Assembly (NCBI GenBank): GCA_041398785.1
Contig: JAWKUA010000004.1
Location: forward strand, 313,703-377,702
DNA: 64,000 nt
Source of the DNA: Planctomycetaceae bacterium
GTDB taxonomy: Bacteria > Planctomycetota > Planctomycetia > Planctomycetales > Planctomycetaceae
Reading direction: 5' to 3'
Under the pieces are notes generated by a model. The model saw nothing but the letters and a program-made list of their open reading frames with translations, searched no databases and was not told the origin of the DNA. Numbering within the stretch: the first letter of the stretch is position 1; each line of letters opens with the position of its first letter. The translations under genes and the position numbers were made by a program. Below are positions 54,410-63,251 of this stretch, piece by piece.

Positions 54410-55300
54410 TTACCTCCATGTCTTCCACACGGCTCTGGGAATCGCGATTCTGATACGTACCTCGTCGATGTCCTGCCGCACGGATCGAATCAGAATCTTT
54501 ATGATCACTGCCTGGGCGGATTCAACTCGGCCCAGATAAACACTCCTGGGACCAAAGTCACTGATTCAACCACATTCCAGCGGACTGGTACGCTAATTAC
54601 CCCTTTCGGTTGTCGACAGGACAGGTCTATTGAACCGTGCCCTGAAATTCGTGATTATCAGTTACCAGCGTCACCGTTAGTCGTGAGGCCTTGCCATTGT
54701 CTTCGCGTTTGACACTCAGCACGCGATCAGGCCTGGCCGAAACGGCATCCACCAGTTCTGATGTTCGCACCGGTTTCGTTGTCGTTATCACTGGACGCAG
54801 TACCAGGCGGCACGGCACCGTGCCAAAGTCCAGGCTGGCCGGTTGAGCAGTGATTCCGGCTGACACCGCCAGTTACACCACCTACCGCAGAAGCTGCTCC
54901 ACCGTCAAACACGATGGCCACAGAAATGCTGTCTGGCCTGGCACCTTGGGGTTCACGGTCACGTGAAAGTCTGCGTTTGTCCTGGTGCGAGTGCATTCAG
55001 CCGGGCCTGGAGTAACAAACAACTGCAGGACGTTGTTACGCTGGTAACTTTCAGCGGTTTGTCCGAGTGGTTTACGAGGCGAAAAGTGGCCTCCCGTGGA
55101 AGCGGAATCAATGTGGTTCCCAGATCGATCACTGACGGCTGAAGCTCCACCAGCCGCAGCACGCCCCGACGGTCGGCGGCACTTCAACTGACGACCGTAC
55201 TATGGCCAGCCCTTCCGCTTCTGCGACGTGCGGCTCGTTGGCGGGACGCCGCAGCCGGAAACCAGCAGCGATGCCGACACCCGAACCTTGTGAAGGCACC
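54410..55300 (-). pseudogene. DUF1573-domain exported protein, frameshifted
   Basis: Several fragments on the same strand fit one DUF1573-type protein: VELQPSVIDLGTTLIPLPRE and VTSVTTSCSCLLL (55160-55010), then SISVAIVFDGGA, then ITAQPASLDFGTVPCRLVLR and LTVTLVTDNHEFQGTV (54866-54627), and after another shift VPVRWNVVESVTLVPGVFIW to the stop at 54410. DUF1573 domains are Ig-like and mostly exported. A possible lipobox, SASLLVSGCG, lies near 55270, but another frame there reads as a membrane segment, so the start is uncertain. Two DUF1573-like units are visible. The neighbouring C39 peptidase gene is immediately upstream. Confidence 0.65.
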
Positions 55301-55442
55301 GACGACGCTGCGAGCGTTTCCGAGCCAATGGTGCGTCACGGCGCGACCTCGTCTTAGCTTGTCTTCCGGCGATTCCTCGGGATCTTGCGCAATTCCGAGC
55401 GACGCAACAAGGATGAGACTCCTGTCCCGTATATCAGGCTCT

Positions 55443-55933
55443 TCATGCCCGTGTGTCGCCACCAAAGCCGATTTGTGATGGCTTCTCGGATTCCGTGTCA
55501 CCTGCCGAGATCAACAGTCCGGTTCCATCCCATTCAGTCGCAATGCTGACACGGTTCACATCACTCAGCTTTGAGGATCAGCAATCGAGACCGTTGTCTC
55601 CGTCACGTCTGTGAACAGGACAAAGTGTCCCTGCTTCAAATGAGCGATAAACGCTGCGAATGGGGGCTTCCGCTCGACCAGTGAATCCAGAGTCGTCCTG
55701 ACAGGTTGCGTGTTCATTCCAGCTGCACCTGCCGCGACTTCCAGCTCTTTGAGGCTGTTACCATCCGGACCAGGTCGAAGCATCTTGCGAAGCTCGTCCA
55801 GCTTGACTTCAGACGATGGGTCCTGGGACAGCACGGCCACGAAAAGACAGTTGACGCCACAACGGTGTGTCCTCTGTAACCTGGAGTCCGGTGAGGCACA
55901 ACAGCATGATTCGGCAGCGAACATCCCCATCAC
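55443..55933 (-). CDS. Exported C39-type (papain-like) peptidase, with frameshifts at both ends
   Basis: The core is one open frame: CGVNCLFVAVLSQDPSSEVK, LKELEVAAGAAGMN, PPFAAFIAHLKQGHFVLFTD and VSIADPQ. This is the C39 pattern, with the nucleophile Cys in CGVNC, the His of QGHF and the Asp of ADP. The last strand, VSIATEWDGTGLLISAG, is in another frame just past the apparent stop at 55565. At the N-terminus a different frame gives a hydrophobic leader (MLLCLTGLQVTEDTP) directly before the Cys, so the natural protein is probably membrane-anchored or secreted. C39 peptidases typically cleave after double-glycine leaders. There is no ABC transporter domain here. GGGAG precedes the ATG. Confidence 0.75.
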
Positions 55934-55945
55934 GGTGCTCCCGAC

Positions 55946-56942
55946 CTACTGTTCGCGAACCGCTGACGGGAGATTTTCGGCCAGTTCGCGGAAATCGGAT
56001 TCCCTGCGTGTCTCCCTTCCTTCGCGGGCGGTATTCCTCGAATTCAATTTCATTGTTGCCATCCAGTCGCAAGGACGAAGGCACCTTCCGGAATCGGTCC
56101 GAACGTCTCTGCCACAGGCGTGCCGGGTACTTCTTCTTCAGCAATGGCTCGAACGAGTCATCTTGCACTCATAGACCACGAACGATCTTTTCCCCAGTCG
56201 CTTCGCGATGCGACCTACGACATTTCGCGGGATACCAGCGGCCGTCGCGGGCCTGCGTCCAATCCCATGTCGTATCTTCGCAATATAGTTCGTCCCTGCT
56301 CGGGCGTGCCACGCGCAGATGGTGGCAAAGGCACCTTTGTCGAGTGAGACCTCCAGAATGTCGCGAATGCCACTAAGAACTCATGTCAATCACAATCTGC
56401 GACCCATCCACTGTGACGGTCCGACGTATTGCCCCATGTTCCTCCACAACCAGCGAACGCAGGCATGCCAGGTAACGGCATGGTGTCGAATTTACCTGCA
56501 TTTGCATCGAGGACGCCAGCATCACCATTGGCAGGGGCTTAATTCGTGTCAACTCCCATCCGGTCTTCGTCGTCTTCCCTGACAACATGGATATAGGTTC
56601 GCTTCTCTGGAGAGGCTGGATGATTCGCAAGCATCGCCCTTCGACACGAGGATCTGAACCTGTTCCTCATAAACTAATCGCCCGCCCTCGTGCGGAGATT
56701 CTCATGCCGGGCACCTTCAAAGCAGTAGCAGCGACATCCACTCAAGCTCCCCTTCGACTTCGACGAAGTCACTACTCGTCGTGATGTTCAAAGTGTAGAA
56801 AATGACATTTTCCTGGTTACTACGCGGCTACGTGCTGGTGATAGGCAGCACGAACGACATCCAGCATCAGATCATTGCCATCGTCAGCCGCGGCTGACGC
56901 CGACGCAGCGAATATAATCACGAGTATTCTACTTTGTCGCAT
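55946..56942 (-). pseudogene. Exported protein of unknown function, frameshifted
   Basis: AGGAAG stands 7 bases before the ATG at 56942, which begins a Sec signal peptide (MRQSRILVIIFAASASAAAD). Protein-like fragments follow in changing frames: ENVIFYTLNITTSSDFVEVE, VAATALKVPGMRISARGRAI, ANHPASPEKRTYIHVVREDD, ELTRIKPLPMVMLASSMQMQ with VEEHGAIRRTVTVDGSQIVI, SLDKGAFATICAWHARAGTN, and the end ELAENLPSAVREQ at the stop at 55946. The sum would be about 330 residues, probably beta-rich. No family is recognised. It lies between the Cys-rich protein and the C39 peptidase and is closely spaced with both. Confidence 0.5.
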
Positions 56943-57046
56943 GCAAGTACTTCCTGGCGGCTCATTCCCACCACGTGACGAATTTCGATAGCAGAGCGAA
57001 TGGCTACCCGTCACCTTGACGGCAGCCATTCGCAGCACACCGCTCA

Positions 57047-57471
57047 CTAGTCGACGCAGGCTTTGTTTCCAGCCTTCATGTTCTGGAACGGTGCGTTGGG
57101 ATCGACCACACACATTGCCATTTCATTCCACTTGCAGGCTCGCCCCTGTGCAATGGGCTCTGATCCAACAACGTGCAGTCAAAGTGCTCAAAGAATAGAT
57201 AAAAGCACCCATAGTACGTCCCCTGGATCAGCTCTTCCTCTCGACCGGGACCAACGCAACTGGGGTCACCCATGCACTTTTTCAGCGGACCGTAGCATGG
57301 ACTCGCATGAGGCGGTGCGGTGCCTGTGTAGCACTTGTGGCGGATTTCACCGCCATACAGAGAGCTTGCTTCAGCATCGGTCAAAGTGCGCCCGACAACC
57401 AGACCCGTCGGAACATCAAACACGATTGCTGCCGCGATTAGAGATGCCAGTGTAAGCCAACGTCCAGACAT
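57047..57471 (-). CDS. Secreted Cys-rich protein with double-glycine-like motif (one frameshift)
   Basis: GGAGA precedes the ATG at 57471. A hydrophobic leader (RWLTLASLIAAAIVFDVPTG) is followed by RTLTDAEASSLYGGEIRHKC. The LTDAEASSLYGG piece resembles double-glycine leaders, with hydrophobic and acidic residues at the usual spacing before GG. The remainder is Cys-rich (ASPCYGPLKKCMGDPSCVGP, YYGCFYLFFEHFDC). As written the frame ends at 57076. Adding one C at about 57174 (TGC-CAC in place of TGCAC) opens a frame that reads HVVGSEPIAQGRACKWNEMA, then MCVVDPNAPFQNM, to a stop at 57047. The restored protein has about 141 residues and 9 cysteines after GG. It heads the cluster with the C39 peptidase, its possible processing enzyme. 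Confidence 0.65.
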
Positions 57472-57607
57472 CACCGTTCTCCTGCCAAAGGGTTCTTCTT
57501 CATCTCGATGGAAGTGTCGCTCCACCATGCAGCATGACTATAATCTGGGGGGCAAGTCCTGCCTCAGTTTTCTTGAAAATTACTGAATCGAGATCTGACT
57601 CATTTTG

Positions 57608-57655
57608 TCTCTGCTCGCAAAAGCCCGAAAAGGCCTTTTTCGTACGAGCGAGTAG
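57608..57655. terminator. Hairpin between two minus-strand genes
   Basis: The sequence aaaagcccgaaaaggccttt can fold (aaaagcc against ggc-cttt with one bulge). It is framed by ctcgc and gagcgag, which can extend the stem. T-runs stand on the outer side in both orientations. It lies 35 bases after the end of the TIM-barrel gene at 57690 and upstream of the Cys-rich protein cluster, so it is a plausible intrinsic terminator that insulates the cluster. Confidence 0.4.
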
Positions 57656-57689
57656 ATCACCATCAGGCCGATCCTATTAGGAACGCGAA

Positions 57690-58568
57690 TCAGCCAACCA
57701 GTTCGTCCCACCGCTGGCGATTGGCCTTCATCGCGGCGACGATGTCTTGTGGAACGGCGCCGTCTTCCAGCAGGGTCCAGCCGGTGAATGAATCCGCGTC
57801 CGTCTGTTTCAGCAGCGGAAACAGTTCCGTCCACGGATACGCGTCGTTCGTCAGGTCGTGGATGTGAATTGTGCCCATGCGGTTTTTCAGCAGCTGGTAG
57901 TTGTGCTGCAGTCCTTCTCCCTTCAGATCAGCGGAGTTGCAGTTCCAGCACACGGCTACGGCTGGGTGATCGGCGAAATCCATGATCGTCTTCATGTGAG
58001 GAATCTCGCTGGTTCCCTGCCCGTGGACTTCCACACGAATCTGCTGGCCGTGTTCCGCAGCGAACTTCCCGACTACGTTCAACGAGCGACCGATCTGTTC
58101 CAGAGTCTTCTCGACCGGAACATCTTTCGGCAGGCCATTGGGCCGTACCTTGACTCCGGAACCACCGACCTCCTGCGACAGCAGAATGAACTGCTTCGTT
58201 TCCTCGATGTTCTTCTTCACGACGGCTGGATCGGGTGAGTGGTATTCGCAGGCGCTTCCGAGTCCCACCAGTTCGACGGCACTGTCTTCGAACTGCTTCC
58301 GCACCGCCTCTCGCTGTTTTGCGTCGAGCGTGATTTCTACCCCGTGTTTGTGAGTGCTGCGCAGTTCCACACCGGCGAAGCCTGTCTCTTCGCAGTTGCG
58401 GATGACCGTCGGCACGTCCCAGTCCTTCCCCCAGTTGTACGTCACCAGCCCGAGTTTCAGTTTTGTGGCTGTTCGCACGGCACCGAATGCGACGGGGGCA
58501 ATGTTGCATGCCGTAGCCGCGATTCCAGCGGCCGACGATGCCAGGAAGAGGCGGCGGGATGTCGTCAT
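57690..58568 (-). CDS. Tat-exported TIM-barrel sugar isomerase/epimerase-like protein
   Basis: The 292-residue protein begins with a twin-arginine signal (MTTSRRLFLASSAAGIAATA). The xylose-isomerase-like TIM barrel follows: KLGLVTYNWGKDWDVPTVIR, GFAGVELRSTHKHGVEITLD, VELVGLGSACEYHSPDPAVV, IRVEVHGQG with a metal-type Glu, and AVCWNCNS and IHIHDL. Members of this family act on sugar phosphates or inositols in many ways, and the substrate cannot be told. Planctomycetes encode many such secreted versions. The start is set at the ATG that gives the Tat motif; a longer frame upstream overlaps the divergent methyltransferase and is spurious. Confidence 0.9.
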   Translation of the reverse strand: MTTSRRLFLASSAAGIAATACNIAPVAFGAVRTATKLKLGLVTYNWGKDWDVPTVIRNCEETGFAGVELRSTHKHGVEITLDAKQREAVRKQFEDSAVELVGLGSACEYHSPDPAVVKKNIEETKQFILLSQEVGGSGVKVRPNGLPKDVPVEKTLEQIGRSLNVVGKFAAEHGQQIRVEVHGQGTSEIPHMKTIMDFADHPAVAVCWNCNSADLKGEGLQHNYQLLKNRMGTIHIHDLTNDAYPWTELFPLLKQTDADSFTGWTLLEDGAVPQDIVAAMKANRQRWDELVG

Positions 58569-58782
58569 GAGTAGACTCTTTCTTGTTGAGGGACCAGGCT
58601 GACTCAGTGGAAATGCATCGTATGCGATTCGCACTATCATGCCGACGAAGTTCGGACTTTTGCCAGTCACTCGGCAGCTGCGGTGTTCGCCTGAAACGAA
58701 ATCGGGTTCGTTCGCGGCGGAGCCATTGTACAACTCGTTCGCAAAGTAAGGCGTTCGAACAATCCCTGATGAAGCGCACCTG

Positions 58783-59739
58783 ATGAATTCGGCGATCGAT
58801 CCAACTCTGCTGTCAGAGCTTCGCAGCCTCATCGACGGCTCGCCGCTGGCGTTCGACGATAACGCGCAGGAACTGACAGCCACCACGTCGAACGACCGCT
58901 GGAAGGTACTCGATGGCATCCCGCGTTTTTCCGCCGACGAACACCTGGAAAGTTTCGGCGACCAGTGGACGCGATACGACGTCGCGCACGACGACGAAGA
59001 CCGCGCCACGTTTGTCGCAAAGACCGGTGTGCCGCTGAATGACCTGAACGGCCTGCGAGTACTCGACGCTGGCTGTGGCGGAGGACGCTATTCGAAGATT
59101 TGCGGCGAAGCGGGAGCCACCGTCATCGGCGCAGACCACACGCGCGCCGTCGATAAGGCGGCCATGTTGTGCCGTCACCTTCCCGGCGTGCGTTTCGTGC
59201 AGGCCGACCTGAAACGATTGCCGCTGGAACGTGCGTCATTCGACTTCGTCTTTTCGATCGGCGTGATGCACCACGACGCTGACACTCGCGCGGTGTTCGA
59301 TGCTGTGTCCCGGTTCGTCAAACCCGGCGGGCGATATTCCGTCTGGCTGTACCGTCGCAACCAGTGGTGGCAGGAAGCGATCAACAGCGGCCTCCGCGCC
59401 GTGACAACTCGCGTGCCGACGGCGGTGCTTCGTCCGTTCTGTCATGTCGGCGGAATTCTCGGAGGCATCCCGCTCGTCAACCGCACGCTGAACAAGGTCG
59501 TCAACTTCAGTGCTCACCCAGATTACGAAAACCGCGTTTGCGATACGTTCGACTGGTGGGCCCCTGAATTTCAGCATCACCACACCGCAACGGAACTCAT
59601 GAGCTGGTTCGAAGCGGCAGGCTTCACCGAGTTGCGAGTGCTGCCGCCCGAAAAATCCGGTCGCTTCTACGACTGGACCTACAACCACAACCTGCTCATC
59701 GGCAGCGGTGTCAACGTGACGGGACTGCGAATCGGCTGA
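58783..59739 (+). CDS. Class I SAM-dependent methyltransferase
   Basis: The 318-residue protein has an N-terminal region of about 80 residues with DDNAQELTATTSNDRWKVLD, resembling the Trm112-like stub found before some methyltransferases. Motif I is LRVLDAGCGGGRYSKICGEA, followed by VIGADHT, then FVQADLKRLPLERASFDFVF and SIGVMHHDADTRAVFDAV. The C-terminal part has YSVWLYRRNQWWQEAI and is typical of UbiE/sugar-pathway methyltransferases. No substrate can be assigned. It converges with the WD40 gene, leaving 12 bases between the stops. Confidence 0.88.
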   Translation: MNSAIDPTLLSELRSLIDGSPLAFDDNAQELTATTSNDRWKVLDGIPRFSADEHLESFGDQWTRYDVAHDDEDRATFVAKTGVPLNDLNGLRVLDAGCGGGRYSKICGEAGATVIGADHTRAVDKAAMLCRHLPGVRFVQADLKRLPLERASFDFVFSIGVMHHDADTRAVFDAVSRFVKPGGRYSVWLYRRNQWWQEAINSGLRAVTTRVPTAVLRPFCHVGGILGGIPLVNRTLNKVVNFSAHPDYENRVCDTFDWWAPEFQHHHTATELMSWFEAAGFTELRVLPPEKSGRFYDWTYNHNLLIGSGVNVTGLRIG

Positions 59740-59751
59740 CAACGAACCAGA

Positions 59752-62226
59752 TTACTTGACGTCTGCCACCGTACTCCCGCCGCTGCCTTTCGGAATGGCG
59801 ATGAATGACGTGGCCACGCTGCCGTCCTGGGAATTCCAGACGCGGATTTCGCCGTCGTAGCTGCCTGTGGCGATCAGGTTGCGGGCTGCATTCCAAGCCA
59901 GCGTGTAGACCCAGTCTTTGTGGCCGGAGAAATCGCGAATACTTGCGCCGTCAGCCAGATTGTGTTCGCGAGCGTTGCGGTCTGCGCTGGCTGTCAACAG
60001 GTGGCCTTCCGGGGTGACGAAGACCTTGAAAATATCGCTGCCGAATCCCCCGATCTTCCGGACTTCCTTCGCGTCCGCGACCGTCCACACTCGGGCCTGA
60101 CGGTCACTTCCGCCGCTGACCACGCTTGTGCCGTCCGGCAGGAACGCGGCTGAATAGACTGCGTCGCCGTGTCCGCTGAACGTGATGACTGACCGGCCGG
60201 ACTCGACGTCAAACACCTTCGAAGTCTTATCGCGACTGGCCGTCACCAGCTGCCTTCCATCCGGAGACCAGTTCACGTCCATGACCCAGTCGGCGTGGTC
60301 TTCAATCTGGTGAATCGTTGCTCCCGTGGCGGCGTCGGCGACAGAGATCGTTCGATCCGCGCCGCCCGCGGCGATGCGTTTGCCGTCCGGACTAAAGCGC
60401 ACCGCGTAGATCGCGTCCTTTGTGCGAACCAGCGTCTTCAGGTGAGAACCATCCGCGACGGAAAACAGCTTCACTTCACCGAGTTGTCCGGGTGTTCCGG
60501 CAGCGACCGCCAGTTGAGTGCCGTCATTGCTGAACTGCAGATCATAGACTCGTTCCGCAACATTCGTGATGCGCCGCACCAGCGAGCCATCGTCGGTTTT
60601 CCAAAGCAGGACTTCGTGGTAACCAGACGACGCCAGCAGCGAACCATCAGGGCTGAAGGCTGTGGCGGTGACGGGAATCGGAACCCGGTAGTTCGTGGGC
60701 GGCAGCGGCTGAGCGACTTCCGGCATGACTCGGAACAGCTCGGCCGTGGGCTCGATGCCTGCGTCCAGCGGTGCCCCGACGTCGATCCATTTCTTCAGCG
60801 TGGCGATTTCATCCGACGACAGCGGATCGGCGTCTTTCGGCATGAGTTCCGAACTGATCATGGTCCACAGCAGCGAATTCTCAGCGTCGTGTGGAGCAAT
60901 CGATATTCCGGATTCACCGCCCTTGGCAAGTCCGGCGAACGAATCCATGTTCAGTCGCCCGCCCGCCGATCGAGTATTGTGACAGGCGACACATCGCTTC
61001 GCGAAGATCGGCGCGACGTCTTTGGAAAACGACACGAAGCGGCCGATGGGTTCCATTGCGGCCTCCGCTTCTCTGCGTCTGGCGACGTAAACGGCTTCAT
61101 ACTTCGCAACTTCCGCAGCCGCCTGCTTCAGTTCTTCGTCAAGTTCCTGTTGCTTCGCGGCGATCGCAGCCTGTTCTGCTTTCGATGACTCAATTCTCTG
61201 TTGCAGTGCTTTCTCGTGGCCCTGAAGGTCGGCGGTCGCCAGTTGCAGCGCGAAATGAGCGCGTCCGGCTTCCGCATATTTTTGCCGCAGTTCCTGTTCG
61301 GCGGCCGATGCATCAGCGACGGGTTTTCGTGATGCGTCAGCGACCGATTGAGCGGATTCAATTTGCTGCTGAGCCTGTGCAACCAACCGGGCCGCCTGCT
61401 GTTGGAGCGGCTTGATGCTGTCCAGCGTTGCCGCCAGTCCTGCGGTCGCTTCCTGAGGATTCTTACCGGTCAGCGACGCAGCTTCCTTCATGATCGCCAG
61501 TGACTGAGCCAGCGAATTGACCGACGCATCAATCTGCGTTGCCGTCTGCTGTGCCTGGTTCAGTCTTTGGCGTTCGACTGAGACCGCTTCGATCTTCGTG
61601 TCCAGATCCCTGTTCGCTGCGAGCGTCGCGGCATGTGCGGTTTCCAGAGCCTGCGCTGCCGCATCGAGTGCTTCCCGGGCGGCGGTCAATTCCTTTGTCT
61701 TTGCAGGAAGCTGATCCTGAGCAATCTTCAATTCGCCGTTGGACCGGATTTCGATTTGCTGCTGTTCGAACTGCGTGGCCTGAAGTGCCGCGCGGCGCGA
61801 TTCGACTTCCGACTGTTTCTGGCGGACGGAATTCAGTTCGTCCGCCGCTGCTGCTGCGATCTTCAGAAGTTCATCCGCTCGCCGGTGATCGGCCAGCTCC
61901 GCCGTCAGACGCTCAACGTCCTTCGCCACCGATGCCGCGAGCTGTTCCGCTTCCGCCAGGCCGGCAACTTCCCCTTCGACCCGCTGCTGCGCCGTTTGCA
62001 GTTCCTTCTGAAGCTCCGCTGCGCGCTCCTGAGCGACGCTGACGGCGGCCTGCTTCAGTTCCACCTGCTTTCTCGCCGATCGCTGCTTTTCCTGCAGGGA
62101 TTGAAGCTGCTGTTGCAATGCATCGGCGGCACCCGGTTCGTCGGCCCGGGCGGAAAGTGATGTCACGGAAGCGAAAAACAGGGCGACGATGTTCAGCAAT
62201 ATCTGTCGGCGGGCTTTGCTGGTCAC
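59752..62226 (-). CDS. Planctomycete cytochrome c-like/WD40 protein with long coiled coil
   Basis: A GTG at 62226 with GGAG 10 bases upstream gives a signal peptide (RRQILLNIVALFFASVTSLS). Residues about 30-400 are coiled coil rich in Ala, Gln and Glu. A heme-type motif, C412-VA-CH, lies in PIFAKRCVACHNTRSAGGRL, the PVC-type cytochrome c domain (with GGESGISIAPHDAENSLLW). From about 530 to the end there are seven WD40-like units (FSPDGSLLASSGYHEVLLWK, WSPDGRQLVTASRDKTSKVF). This domain set is common in planctomycetes and presumed periplasmic; no reaction is known. A longer upstream frame has no conserved sequence. Confidence 0.9.
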   Translation of the reverse strand: MTSKARRQILLNIVALFFASVTSLSARADEPGAADALQQQLQSLQEKQRSARKQVELKQAAVSVAQERAAELQKELQTAQQRVEGEVAGLAEAEQLAASVAKDVERLTAELADHRRADELLKIAAAAADELNSVRQKQSEVESRRAALQATQFEQQQIEIRSNGELKIAQDQLPAKTKELTAAREALDAAAQALETAHAATLAANRDLDTKIEAVSVERQRLNQAQQTATQIDASVNSLAQSLAIMKEAASLTGKNPQEATAGLAATLDSIKPLQQQAARLVAQAQQQIESAQSVADASRKPVADASAAEQELRQKYAEAGRAHFALQLATADLQGHEKALQQRIESSKAEQAAIAAKQQELDEELKQAAAEVAKYEAVYVARRREAEAAMEPIGRFVSFSKDVAPIFAKRCVACHNTRSAGGRLNMDSFAGLAKGGESGISIAPHDAENSLLWTMISSELMPKDADPLSSDEIATLKKWIDVGAPLDAGIEPTAELFRVMPEVAQPLPPTNYRVPIPVTATAFSPDGSLLASSGYHEVLLWKTDDGSLVRRITNVAERVYDLQFSNDGTQLAVAAGTPGQLGEVKLFSVADGSHLKTLVRTKDAIYAVRFSPDGKRIAAGGADRTISVADAATGATIHQIEDHADWVMDVNWSPDGRQLVTASRDKTSKVFDVESGRSVITFSGHGDAVYSAAFLPDGTSVVSGGSDRQARVWTVADAKEVRKIGGFGSDIFKVFVTPEGHLLTASADRNAREHNLADGASIRDFSGHKDWVYTLAWNAARNLIATGSYDGEIRVWNSQDGSVATSFIAIPKGSGGSTVADVK

Positions 62227-62435
62227 GATTGGCAACTCCAGGGAGGCAGAGTGCGGCGGGAGAATTCGGGATGTGGCGAAAACGCAACATGCCGTCACAA
62301 CACTAGCATTCAACGGCAGTTTGACGGTGTCAAGCTCACCCAAAACTTCGTAACCGGACGAAACGCTGGTTCTCCCGACTACGCAGACGTCGGAATCGCG
62401 GAAGTTCCGCTTTTCGTCAAAACCCGCGCACACAG

Positions 62436-62469
62436 AAAGCCCGACGCGACCGGGATCGGATCGGGCTTT
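62436..62469. terminator. Intrinsic terminator hairpin
   Basis: The arms aaagcccga (62436-62444) and tcgggcttt (62461-62469) are perfectly complementary, with a 16-base loop that can extend the pairing. Read on the minus strand, the distal arm ends in cttt followed by ctgtgt, a short T-rich end. It lies 64 bases beyond the 28-codon gene on the minus strand and so probably ends that transcript. The rest of the 62227-62532 gap holds nothing else that I recognise. Confidence 0.65.
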
Positions 62470-62532
62470 GAAGACTGGCTGCCGCGCGATAATGCCTGCG
62501 CCGGCGGAAGAACTCAGGAACCGGGGACTCGC

Positions 62533-62619
62533 CTATTTCTTGTGGCGGATCTTGGACCGCATGCGACGTTTCTTGCGGCCAATCTTGCGACGTCCCTTAC
62601 CTGTTCTCTTCGTTCCCAT
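62533..62619 (-). CDS. 28-residue very basic protein, mS38/AURKAIP1-COX24-like
   Basis: The frame reads MGTKRTGKGRRKIGRKKRRM followed by RSKIRHKK and a TAG stop. GGGGAG lies 11 bases before the ATG. Half of the residues are Lys or Arg. The length and the KRRKxxxKK pattern resemble the tiny ribosome-associated proteins of the AURKAIP1/COX24 (mS38) domain family known in several bacterial phyla. The terminator just downstream and the tRNA-modification gene upstream on the same strand support a real transcript. The family assignment is by eye only. Confidence 0.6.
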   Translation of the reverse strand: MGTKRTGKGRRKIGRKKRRMRSKIRHKK

Positions 62620-62715
62620 CTCCGGCGGTTCTCCCCGATCAAAAAATGTCAAGACATGCGAAAATCGTGCGAACGGGCAAGTCTAACGACGCCCGTTCAC
62701 TTCAGCAACTGCGGC

Positions 62716-63183
62716 TCAAAGCAGTCCGCCGAACTGCCGTACGGCTTCATACGCCACGGTATTCACAGTGCTGGCAAGATTCAGACTGCGCACCAGATCC
62801 GTCGTCGGCAGCTTCAAATTGTTCGATGGTTGTTCGCCCAGAATTGCCGACGGCAGTCCTCGCGATTCGCTGCCAAACAGCAGGATATCACCGCGAGAAA
62901 AGTCCGCGTCCCACACAAGCCGCGTCGCGGTTTTCGTCAGATACCAGACCGTGGATTCCGGCAGGCGCTGCTTCACGTCGCTCCAGGAATCCACGACTTC
63001 CCAGTCCAGGTGCTGCCAGTAATCCATGCCGGCTCGCTTGAGATACTTATCATCCAGCGAATAGCCCAGCGGCGGGATCAGCCACAGCTTTGCGCCGATC
63101 GCCACGCACGTGCGTCCGACGTTCCCCGAATTCTGAGGAATCTCCGGCTGATGAAGAACGATGTTGAGCACTGGCGACGTCAT
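62716..63183 (-). CDS. trmL: tRNA (cytidine/uridine-34 2'-O)-methyltransferase, TrmL/SPOUT family
   Basis: From the ATG at 63183 the 155-residue protein begins MTSPVLNIVLHQPEIPQNSG and continues NVGRTCVAIGAKLWLIPPLG, LKRAGMDYWQHLDWE, GDILLFGSESRGLPSAIL and VRSLNLASTVNTVAYEAVRQ. These are the three SPOUT motifs of the TrmL (YibK) type, which forms a trefoil knot and modifies the wobble base of some leucine tRNAs. The size is normal for the minimal family. The small basic protein follows after 96 bases. Confidence 0.93.
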   Translation of the reverse strand: MTSPVLNIVLHQPEIPQNSGNVGRTCVAIGAKLWLIPPLGYSLDDKYLKRAGMDYWQHLDWEVVDSWSDVKQRLPESTVWYLTKTATRLVWDADFSRGDILLFGSESRGLPSAILGEQPSNNLKLPTTDLVRSLNLASTVNTVAYEAVRQFGGLL

Positions 63184-63251
63184 GCGCGAAGTTTGAGTCG
63201 CGGTCGCAGTCGCGTCCAGCGTCGCCACAGCGCTTTCGTGATCGCTCGATC

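Noticed and set aside
57690..59009. Longer 439-residue form of the TIM-barrel protein
   Set aside because: The extra N-terminal 147 codons overlap the divergent methyltransferase gene and precede a perfect Tat signal start at 58568.
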